6,408 bases of DNA, from NCBI GenBank assembly GCA_031404455.1, contig JANNHP010000457.1, forward strand, positions 1 to 6,408, in the 5' to 3' direction. Below, piece by piece: positions 1-5,140 of this stretch. Position 1 is the stretch's first letter. Every line of letters begins with the position of its first letter. The notes beneath the pieces are model-generated. The model worked only from the letters and a program-made list of their open reading frames with translations. It was not told the DNA's origin and made no database searches. Made by a program: the position numbers and the translations under genes. Source of the DNA: JANNHP01 sp031404455 (GTDB lineage Bacteria > Planctomycetota > JAJSAM01 > JAJVHW01).

Positions 1-2112
1 GCCCGGAAGTCCGCGGCAGAGCCACTGCAGAAGCGTGTTCGCCTGCTTGAACGGTTGCGGGATCTCGCGCCACGTCGTCCCGTCGTCGATGCTCGTCAGC
101 ATGAACTGGATGCGCGGTGCGAAGGTGCCGTCGCGGCTGGCGAGAGCGACCCAGCGGCCGCCCGACCAGACGACGTCGTAGATCCCGAGCGGGCGATACG
201 GCTCGCCCTCCTGCCACGTGTGCGTGCGCACCGTCCACGAATCGCCGTCGTCGTCGCTCGTCGCGATCGCTTCCCCGCCGTGCAGGAGCAGCCGGCCGGT
301 CCCGCTCACCTCGAGGTTCTGGACCTCGATCACCTTGGTCGACGGGTCGCCCGTCACCGAGGAGAGCCCGGGGAGGGTCTGGAGCTGGAGATCCTCCACC
401 CACGTCTCGCCGTCGTCGTCGCTCTTGCGCAGACGCGGGTTGAAGAGCGCGAACGTGTTCGTCGCGACGATGATCCGCCCCGAGGGCGTGACCATCATGT
501 CCCGCGGCTCCTCTCCGAAGATCAGGTCGGCGCTGCGCGGCGACCACGTTTCGCCCGCGTCGTCGCTGACGAAGAACTTCCCCTTGTTCATCGCGTCGCC
601 CCCGCGCACCGCGAGGATGAGACGCCCGGTCTTCGTCACGACGATGTGCAGGGCGTTCGCGCTCGCGACCGCGTCCACGGTCCGCGTCGTCCAGGTGGCG
701 CCGAGGTCGTCGCTCGTCCGCACGTTGCGCGCGGAGCCCGTCGACATGACGAGCCGGTTGCCGACCTGCACGATCTCCCAGCCGTACACGGGCGCACGGA
801 GGTACCACGTCTGCGCGTTGTCGTCGCTCGCCCAGAGCTGGCTGTTGTTCGCGAACGCGAAGGTCCGGGTCCCGAACGTGCCCGCGACGCGCAGGTCCGG
901 GCCGACGGCGACGTTCCACGGCTTCGTCCAGCTCGCGCCGTCGTTCGCGCTCGTCCACGCCTCCTCGCTCGAGCCGATGGCGACGAGGTTCTGTCCGCTG
1001 CGCTTCGTCACCGTGCCGCTCGGCGTGTACACAGTGGCGTCGAGCACGCTCCAGGTCTCGGCGCCGTCGAGGCTCCGCTGGAGGCCGGAGCCGAAACCGA
1101 GGAGCCCGGCCGTGCTCGGGAAGAGTTTCCCGCGGTAGTTCGTCTGCTCGTGCGCCACCCAGTTCCGTCCGGGTCCGAAAGGGTTCGCCGCGACGAGCGT
1201 GAACCGGCGGTCCACCGTCGAGCTGTCGATCGTCCCCGCAGGGTCGAACGGCACGTAGGTGACCGCGTACGCCACGTAGTTCCCGCCGTGGTAGGTGATG
1301 TCCTCGAGCCGGAGCTTCGCCACCGTGACCGCGCCGAGGGGCTGTCCGCCGGGAACGGTGATGTTCGCGTCGCGCAGCACGTAGCCGCTCCAGCCGGCGC
1401 CGTCCACGCTGTCGATCGCCGTCGCGCTTCCGGCGGCGACGACGCGGCCGTTCGCGTCGGCGATCTCGTTCAGCGGACCGTACGCGAACTGCGCGAGCTC
1501 CCACGTGATCGCGTCGTTGCTCCGGTAGACGAGGCCTCCGACGCTCCAGACGAGCAGGAAGCGGGTGGCGAGGCTCGTCGTCCCGAACGCGAGGATCTGG
1601 CCGGACGGGCTGACGTGGAGTCCGTGGAGGGTGACGCCCGGATGGTTGCGCGCGCCGTTCATCGCCGAGTTGAACGGGAACGCGCGCTCGGTCCACGTGT
1701 TGCCGTCGTCGTCGCTCGTGAGGATCCAGGTCTTCCCCGCGAACTCCCACTGCGTCAGGGTCGGATCGACGCTCGGAGCGCCCACGAGCCACGAGTAGAT
1801 CGCGACCAGGCGCTTCTGCCCCGAGCCGGGGACCGTGTACTCCTGGATGTCCGAAAGGGCGCCGCGGACCGGACCGGACGTCGTCTCGATCGTGCGGAAG
1901 CGGAAGGTCGCGCCGCCGTCGTCGCTGATCATGATCTGACCGATCGGACCCGCGGCGATGACCCGCCCGGTGCTCGTGGTGGTGACGGCGTTGTAGCGCA
2001 GACCGGGCGTCAGGTCGCCCCGGCGGGCGGTCCATTCGTCTCCGAGGTCCTGCGCGAGGGCCAGGCCGTTCAGGGCGAGGATGAGCGCGAGAGCGGGGGC
2101 GAGCGCCTTCAT
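1..2112 (-). CDS. Secreted Asp-box (BNR) repeat beta-propeller protein, C-terminus beyond the window
   Basis: Seen: an open frame of 704 codons from ATG at 2112 down to base 1 with no stop. Residues 1-20 look like a signal peptide: MKAL, a hydrophobic Ala/Leu core, then ALA before Q21. Asp-box motifs of the S-x-D-x-G-x-T/S-W/F type recur at residues 63 (SDDGGATF), 133, 347, 388, 429, 467, 516, 564 (SDDDGETW), 619 and 674. Degenerate copies sit at 198 (SNDAITW) and 235 (SVDGAGW). In the C-terminal half the boxes are 38-55 residues apart, one blade each. Known: such repeats form beta-propellers in sialidases, Ycf48-like assembly factors and many uncharacterised exported proteins, where the box is a structural turn and not an active site. 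Inferred: an exported or surface protein with one or more propellers. No sialidase FRIP-type motif or other catalytic domain was recognised, so the ligand and function are unknown. The start is set by GGAGG four bases upstream. Confident for the gene and repeat class only. Confidence 0.88.
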   Translation of the reverse strand, partial: MKALAPALALILALNGLALAQDLGDEWTARRGDLTPGLRYNAVTTTSTGRVIAAGPIGQIMISDDGGATFRFRTIETTSGPVRGALSDIQEYTVPGSGQKRLVAIYSWLVGAPSVDPTLTQWEFAGKTWILTSDDDGNTWTERAFPFNSAMNGARNHPGVTLHGLHVSPSGQILAFGTTSLATRFLLVWSVGGLVYRSNDAITWELAQFAYGPLNEIADANGRVVAAGSATAIDSVDGAGWSGYVLRDANITVPGGQPLGAVTVAKLRLEDITYHGGNYVAYAVTYVPFDPAGTIDSSTVDRRFTLVAANPFGPGRNWVAHEQTNYRGKLFPSTAGLLGFGSGLQRSLDGAETWSVLDATVYTPSGTVTKRSGQNLVAIGSSEEAWTSANDGASWTKPWNVAVGPDLRVAGTFGTRTFAFANNSQLWASDDNAQTWYLRAPVYGWEIVQVGNRLVMSTGSARNVRTSDDLGATWTTRTVDAVASANALHIVVTKTGRLILAVRGGDAMNKGKFFVSDDAGETWSPRSADLIFGEEPRDMMVTPSGRIIVATNTFALFNPRLRKSDDDGETWVEDLQLQTLPGLSSVTGDPSTKVIEVQNLEVSGTGRLLLHGGEAIATSDDDGDSWTVRTHTWQEGEPYRPLGIYDVVWSGGRWVALASRDGTFAPRIQFMLTSIDDGTTWREIPQPFKQANTLLQWLCRGLPG

Positions 2113-2116
2113 GGAA

Positions 2117-2121
2117 CCTCC
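2117..2121 (-). promoter_or_regulatory. Shine-Dalgarno site of the Asp-box gene
   Basis: Reading the minus strand, GGAGG is followed by TTCC and then ATG at 2112. This is a textbook ribosome site and fixes the start. It is the only clear Shine-Dalgarno sequence in front of any gene in the window. Confidence 0.75.
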
Positions 2122-2133
2122 GGGATGTCGGTC

Positions 2134-2149
2134 GGCGCCGCGCGGCGCC
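2134..2149. repeat. Perfect 16-bp GC palindrome upstream of the Asp-box gene
   Basis: GGCGCCGCGCGGCGCC equals its own reverse complement. It lies 12 bases upstream of the Shine-Dalgarno site of the minus-strand Asp-box gene, so it would fall in that gene's promoter or leader. It could be a protein-binding site or a leader hairpin. All of its bases are G or C in a GC-rich genome, so chance is a real alternative. Confidence 0.4.
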
Positions 2150-2224
2150 CGATCGACGCGGAAGGCTAACGGGCGCCCGGCCGGACTCCGTCGCAACCTT
2201 CTCGCAGAGCCGCGGGCCGGCTCG

Positions 2225-2370
2225 ATGCGCGCGGCGACCCCGGCGCGTCAGGTGGCGCTCGCTGAGGTGAAGGACGACCTGTCGCGGTACCTCCGCCTGG
2301 CCGAGTCCCAGGAGATCGGCATCACGCAGCACGGACGGCCGGAGCGCCCATCGGCTTCGAGAGCGAAGCC
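2225..2370 (+). pseudogene. Broken Phd/YefM-type antitoxin remnant, toxin missing
   Basis: From ATG 2225 the translation contains VALAEVKDDLSRYLRLAES and then IGITQHGRP. This is the N-terminal DNA-binding half of Phd-family antitoxins, which commonly read A-E-x-K-x-x-L-S-x-L/Y-L-x-x-A-E and I-T-x-H/R-G-x-P. After the GRP codons (to 2341) the frame becomes unrelated. In the next register, from 2344, it reads APIGFESE, matching the IGFxSE block that usually follows GRPxxVL in this subfamily. A net frameshift near 2342-2343 therefore seems to have broken the gene. Nothing antitoxin-like is seen after about 2370, and the stop of the convergent PIN gene lies at 2377. No toxin follows on the plus strand. 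There is no Shine-Dalgarno site at the ATG, and an in-frame GTG at 2252 is an alternative start. Inferred: the relic of a second TA module whose toxin was lost, perhaps when the neighbouring module arrived. Confidence 0.68.
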
Positions 2371-2376
2371 GTCGGG

Positions 2377-2814
2377 TCAGCGCCGGTCCGAGCGCTCCAG
2401 CATCGTGAGGAAGTCACGCGGGCTGACCACGCGGACGCCGTCGTGCGCGCCGACATCGAGGAGGTGACGATCGCCGCTGACGACGAACGACGCGCGGCCT
2501 TCGAGTGCAGCCGCCAGGTACTTGTCGTCGTCCGGATCGGCCTTCACGACGGCCACCTTCCGCTCACCGGGCACGACGTGCGCGATGAGCGCGAAGGCGT
2601 CCAACCACGCGTTCACTTCAGCCGCCGGGAGCGCGAGGTACCGTCGGACCTTCGGATATCCGAGCGAACGGCGGTACTCGTCGAGGATCGAGGCGGAGAC
2701 GACCGCGATCACCCCTGCCCCGCGCGCCACGCGCCCGAGGACGGGTCCGGACGGCCCCTCCGGGCGGATGAGCGCGCTCACAACGACGTTCGCGTCGAGG
2801 ACGGCGCGGAGCAC
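2377..2814 (-). CDS. PIN-domain toxin RNase of a type II TA module
   Basis: This 145-residue protein fits the single-domain PIN toxins of the COG1569-like group (about 135-150 residues). The conserved acidic positions are visible: D7 in VLDANVVVSAL, E46 in SILDEYRRSL, the D93-D97 cluster in ADPDDDKYLAAA, and D115 in VVSGDRHLL. These residues bind Mg2+ in PIN RNases. Known: PIN toxins cleave RNA in the cytoplasm and are held inactive by the co-transcribed antitoxin. The start is GTG at 2814, one codon after the antitoxin's TAG stop and in the same reading frame, with no Shine-Dalgarno site. Expression therefore probably depends on translational coupling to the antitoxin gene. The frame is intact, with no missing acidic residue, so the gene looks functional. 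The RNA target cannot be read from the sequence. An earlier start is impossible because of the upstream TAG. Confidence 0.9.
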   Translation of the reverse strand: MLRAVLDANVVVSALIRPEGPSGPVLGRVARGAGVIAVVSASILDEYRRSLGYPKVRRYLALPAAEVNAWLDAFALIAHVVPGERKVAVVKADPDDDKYLAAALEGRASFVVSGDRHLLDVGAHDGVRVVSPRDFLTMLERSDRR

Positions 2815-2817
2815 GGC

Positions 2818-3093
2818 CTAGCGCCGGCGCTTCGCGCGGGTCTTGTGCTTGGCTTCGTCCGCGAGAGCGTCTGCAGCAGCGTCGGTCGAGTCGGCGCCGC
2901 GCCGTCGGGCGAGCACGTCCTGCAGGTACTCCATCGAGAGCCGCTCCATGGCCTCGAGCGTCTCGACCGGCACGACCGCGGCCAGCGCGGTGCCCTTGCG
3001 CTCGATGACGAAACGGTCGTGGCGCAAGTGAACGCGGTTGAGGATGTCGCCGAGACGCTTGCGGACGTCCAGCGTGGAGATGTGCTCGCTCAT
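2818..3093 (-). CDS. Phd/YefM-type antitoxin of the PIN module
   Basis: This 91-residue protein begins MSEHISTLDVRKRLGDILNR and continues with RFVIERKGTALAAVVPVETLE. This matches the Phd/YefM fold: a strand, an L-x-x-x-L helix, then a strand with x-x-R-K-G and A-A-V-V-P. Residues 1-50 would dimerise and bind the operator. Residues 51-91 (ERLSMEYLQDVLARR, then an Ala/Asp stretch and a basic end, AKHKTRAKRRR) would be the toxin-binding tail. Known: such antitoxins bind and mask the toxin and repress their own operon. The gene lies directly before the PIN gene, TAG to GTG with three bases between. The AT-rich palindrome at 3110-3124 is 16 bp upstream of the start and is the obvious autoregulation site. 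No Shine-Dalgarno sequence precedes ATG 3093, so the message may have a very short leader. Confidence 0.85.
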   Translation of the reverse strand: MSEHISTLDVRKRLGDILNRVHLRHDRFVIERKGTALAAVVPVETLEAMERLSMEYLQDVLARRRGADSTDAAADALADEAKHKTRAKRRR

Positions 3094-3109
3094 GGAGGCG
3101 AGGGTATCT

Positions 3110-3124
3110 CAACTATGATAGTTG
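3110..3124. promoter_or_regulatory. Candidate TA operator: 15-bp palindrome CAACTATGATAGTTG
   Basis: Two 7-base arms, CAACTAT and ATAGTTG, pair perfectly around a central G. This is a strikingly AT-rich patch in a GC-rich region, directly upstream of the antitoxin start. On the minus strand the centre also reads TATCAT, a plausible -10 box that would start transcription about 13-15 bases before the ATG. No matching -35 box is evident. Inferred: the antitoxin or TA complex binds here and covers the promoter, as is usual for Phd/YefM modules. Confidence 0.65.
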
Positions 3125-3403
3125 TGCAAGCGCCGCGGAGCGTCGCTGCCGAGCGCGGACCCGCGCAACCGATCCGCGCGCCGAGCCCGGAGAACCGAAT
3201 CTCCGAACTCCGGCCCTGGAGGCGACGGGTGACGCTCTCCCGCGAACGATGAGCGTCATCCCGTCAAATCGCATTCGCCGGCCGCGCCTCGCAGCGCGCC
3301 GATCGTCGGCCGAGTTCGCACGAGCAGGTCTGCTCATGCTTCGCTCGCGCGACCGCGCCAATCACGCCCCCGCAGCTTCGATCCTCCGTCAGCGGCGCGC
3401 CTG
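3125..3403. other. Non-coding spacer between the TA operator and the transposon remnant
   Basis: No credible gene on either strand. The open frames here are short, Arg/Ser/Ala-rich and show no recognisable motif. What it does hold is the strong imperfect hairpin at 3224-3265 and a small one at 3188-3205, CGGAGA and TCTCCG around a 6-base loop. The 9-mer GACGCTCTC occurs at 3231-3239 and again inside the left TIR at 3407-3415. Confidence 0.55.
3224..3265. repeat. Large hairpin, 14-bp stem with one bulge
   Basis: GACGGGTGACGCTC at 3224-3237 pairs with GAGCGTCATCCCGTC at 3251-3265. All 14 pairs are Watson-Crick, with only T3259 bulged out, around a 13-base loop. No T-run follows on either strand, so it is not a classical intrinsic terminator. 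It could be a REP-like palindrome, a transposon-related hairpin or an operator. Confidence 0.6.
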
Positions 3404-3427
3404 AGGGACGCTCTCAAGAATCAACTT
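3404..3427 (+). repeat. Left terminal inverted repeat
   Basis: Begins AGGGACGCTCTCAAG and ends ATCAACTT. It pairs with 4012-4035 in inverted orientation with four mismatches. Confidence 0.62.
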
Positions 3428-3487
3428 TCTCCTCCGCGCCCCGGCAGAACGGGCCCGGTGCGCGCCGCCCAACGCGGGATGCGGCGG

Positions 3488-3526
3488 TCGCGAAGCGCAT
3501 CCGAGGCGAGTGACTGCACTTCGCGA
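3488..3526. repeat. Short inverted repeat just after the transposase stop
   Basis: TCGCGAAG at 3488-3495 and CTTCGCGA at 3519-3526 are perfect 8-base arms around a 23-base loop. They sit immediately 3' of the stop of the minus-strand transposase relic, a location where REP-type palindromes occur in such elements. No T-run follows. Confidence 0.35.
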
Positions 3527-3528
3527 GG

Positions 3529-3961
3529 CTACCGCCCCAGGACGCGCCACGACAGCACGTCGTCGATGCTCCATCCGTGCGACGTCAGCAGGTCGCGACC
3601 CCGGCTGTGCGCCAGGCTGATCGCCTGGGGGCTGACGCCGAGGAGCTCGGCGACGGTCACTGCGGGTGTGCCTGCGCCGTCGCATCACTACCACCTGATG
3701 ATCCGGGTCACGGAAGTCGGGCCGGAGACGCTGTTTCGCCGGCTGAACACCTCTCTCGGCATGCGCGAGCGGCACCGATGCGGCGATCACGGGGCAGTGT
3801 CCGAGGACTTCCGGATACGACGTCGAGACGAACACCCGCCCGAGTTGCGCGACGAAGAACCTCCGGTCGTCGTCGGTCGCGAACATCGGCCGGCCCTCGT
3901 GGCCGCGCCCGACGATGCTGAGGATGTCGCCGGGCGCCCACTCGCGTCGTTGTCGTGGCAT
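3529..3961 (-). pseudogene. Y1/IS200-like (REP-associated type) transposase relic with an internal inversion
   Basis: From ATG 3961 the minus strand reads MPRQRREWAPGDIL, then GRGHEGRPMFATDDDRRFF and YPEVLGHCPV. This is the usual N-terminus of Y1 transposases (P-x-R-x-x-x-x-x-G-x-x-x-H/x-V-x-x-R-G-x-x-x-x-x-F-x-x-x-x-D-R-x-x-F). The His motif that should follow (MPNHYHLLLR) is absent from this strand but present on the plus strand at 3683-3700 as HHYHLM, followed by IRVTEVGPETLFRRLNTSL. On the minus strand a third piece at 3667-3529 reads VTVAELLGVSPQAISLAHSR up to a TAG, an HTH tail of the kind found in REP-associated members. The central GHLFQ/catalytic-Tyr/HLNP part is missing. If the 102-bp middle piece is flipped back, the relic would encode about 143 residues with a single one-base indel. 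It cannot make an active Y1 enzyme. Confidence 0.72.
3681..3782 (+). other. Internally inverted 102-bp segment carrying the transposase HYHL motif
   Basis: The ends are CGCATC (3681-3686) and GATGCG (3777-3782), exact inverted repeats. The segment is coding-like only on the plus strand (HHYHLMIRV, then LFRRLNTSL), while its flanks match the same protein on the minus strand. Flipping it in place joins plus-strand codon TGC at 3779-3781 to GAC-GGC-GCA and on, in frame, to the HTH and its TAG at 3529. At the other joint it gives GTGATCGCCGCATCAC. Removing one C from that yields V-M-P-H before HYHL, very close to the family's LMPNHYHL. Confidence 0.65.
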
Positions 3962-4011
3962 ACCAACCAGGACTGCCGGAAGGGGCCGAAGGTGGCAGCG
4001 ACGAATCCAGG

Positions 4012-4035
4012 AACTTGATACTTGCGAACGTCCCT
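4012..4035 (-). repeat. Right terminal inverted repeat
   Basis: Begins AACTTGATACTTGCG and ends AACGTCCCT, the inverted partner of 3404-3427 with 20 of 24 bases matching. It ends 51 bp before the ATG of the ParA gene. Confidence 0.62.
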
Positions 4036-4086
4036 GCCGACCGCTCCCTCCCGCCCGTCCGCGCGGGGTGCTAGCCTTCCCCCGCA

Positions 4087-5067
4087 ATGGCCACCCGGAT
4101 CATCGCCGTCCTCAACCAGAAGGGCGGCGTCGGCAAGACGACGACGTGCGTCAACCTCGGCGCGGCGCTCGCCCGCCGGGGCCAGGAGGTGCTGCTCGTC
4201 GACGTGGACCCGCAGGCGAACCTCACCGTGCACGTCGGGATCGACCCGCGCACGGTGGATCGGACGACGTACTCGCTGCTCCTCGGCAACCACGCGCTCG
4301 CCGAGTCCGTGCGGCCGACCGCGACGCCGGGCCTCTCGGTCCTGCCGTCCACGCTGGCGCTCGCGAACGCCGAGATCCAGCTCGCGTCCGCGGTCGGGCG
4401 CGAACTGATCCTGCGCGACGCGCTCCAGGACTGGCTCGGCCCGCAGCCGTCGAAGAAGGCCGACTACGTGCTCATCGACTGCCCGCCGTCGCTCGGGATC
4501 CTCACGATGAACGCGCTCTGCGCCGCGACCGACGTGCTGCTGCCGATCCAGGCCGAGTTCTTCGCGCTGCAGGGCGTCGCGGGAATCCTCGAGTCGCTGA
4601 AGGCCGTGCAGCGGCTCAATCGAGGGCTGAAGCTCTCGATCGTCGTGCCGTGCATGGTGGACAAACGCCGCACTCTCGCCCGCGACGTCATCGAGGAGGT
4701 GCGCCGCTACTTCGGCAACTTCGTCACGCAGACGGTGATCCGCGTGAACGTGAAGCTGGCGGAGGCCCCGAGCCACGGGAAGACGATCTTCGAGTACGAC
4801 TCCGCGTGCAACGGCGCGAAAGACTACGCCGCCCTCGCCGGCGAGGTGCTCGGCGAGGCCGTCGCGCCGCCGGACGACGAACCTCCTGCGGAAGTCCCCG
4901 CGTCCGGCATCGCGCTCGCGCCCGAACTCGCCGCCGAGATCGCCGCTGCCCCGCGCGAGGAACCCCCGCCGCCCGCCGATGCCGCCGCCCCGCGCGACCC
5001 TGGGCCCGTCGCCGAGTCTCGTCCGGAGCCTGAGCCGGTCACCGGCGACGTTTCGCCGCGCTCCTGA
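4087..5067 (+). CDS. parA: ParA/Soj-family ATPase with a Pro/Ala-rich acidic tail
   Basis: This 326-residue protein carries the deviant Walker A box KGGVGKTTT at residues 12-20, with the signature K12 and catalytic-loop K17. Walker A' is VDVDPQANLT at 38-47 and Walker B is LIDCPPSLG at 129-137. Known: these ATPases dimerise on ATP, bind DNA non-specifically and position chromosomes, plasmids or protein clusters, usually stimulated by a ParB-like partner. The ATPase core ends near residue 258, a normal length. It is followed by about 68 residues rich in Pro, Ala, Glu and Asp (PPDDEPPAEV, EEPPPPADAAA), probably disordered and absent from typical Soj proteins. No parB or parS-like site is in the window, so chromosome partitioning is not established; an orphan role such as positioning a signalling complex is possible. 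The start is the only sensible one, but it has no Shine-Dalgarno site. A kinase gene follows after 73 bp on the same strand. Confidence 0.93.
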   Translation: MATRIIAVLNQKGGVGKTTTCVNLGAALARRGQEVLLVDVDPQANLTVHVGIDPRTVDRTTYSLLLGNHALAESVRPTATPGLSVLPSTLALANAEIQLASAVGRELILRDALQDWLGPQPSKKADYVLIDCPPSLGILTMNALCAATDVLLPIQAEFFALQGVAGILESLKAVQRLNRGLKLSIVVPCMVDKRRTLARDVIEEVRRYFGNFVTQTVIRVNVKLAEAPSHGKTIFEYDSACNGAKDYAALAGEVLGEAVAPPDDEPPAEVPASGIALAPELAAEIAAAPREEPPPPADAAAPRDPGPVAESRPEPEPVTGDVSPRS

Positions 5068-5140
5068 GGCCGCCAGCCTCATTTCGAGCGGTCTCTCAAT
5101 CCGATAAGGCGGAGCCGGGCGTCTTCCGTCCGGCGTCGTC

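Larger units (their letters stand above)
3404..4035. mobile_element. Decayed insertion element with imperfect 24-bp terminal inverted repeats
   Basis: The reverse complement of 3404-3427 aligns without gaps to 4012-4035 with 20 of 24 bases identical, including CTTG, CGTCCCT and TTGAT blocks. Between the repeats lies a minus-strand Y1/IS200-like transposase relic (3529-3961), rearranged and without its central part. No target-site duplication was seen outside the ends. Known: IS200/IS605 elements lack such terminal repeats, whereas REP-associated Y1 transposases are flanked by inverted palindromic repeats, which fits better. The element is far too damaged to move by itself. Its right end is 51 bp upstream of the ParA start. 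Confidence 0.6.

Noticed and set aside
55..2169. 704-codon plus-strand open frame rich in Arg, Asp, Val and Ala
   Set aside because: It is codon-for-codon antisense to the Asp-box gene; in GC-rich DNA the antisense register stays open. It has no domain motif and starts at TTG.
2443..3252. 269-codon plus-strand frame across the TA module
   Set aside because: Antisense to the PIN toxin and antitoxin, which both match known families.
3224..3265. Intrinsic terminator
   Set aside because: The stem is strong, but neither strand has a following T-run and no gene ends there.
3113..3361. 82-codon minus-strand frame upstream of the antitoxin
   Set aside because: Arg/Ser/Ala-rich with no motif. Its end runs into the operator palindrome, and it covers the 3224-3265 hairpin.
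3458..4018. 186-codon plus-strand frame containing HHYHLMIRV
   Set aside because: Only the 3683-3760 part looks like protein. The rest is antisense to the minus-strand transposase pieces, so it is explained as an inverted segment, not a gene.
4036..4086. parS-type partition site next to parA
   Set aside because: No TGTTNCACGTGAAACA-like palindrome is present in the upstream or downstream flank of parA.
3915..5033. 372-codon plus-strand frame overlapping parA in another register
   Set aside because: A shadow of ParA, which has unmistakable Walker motifs. The shadow is Arg/Ala-rich without motifs.
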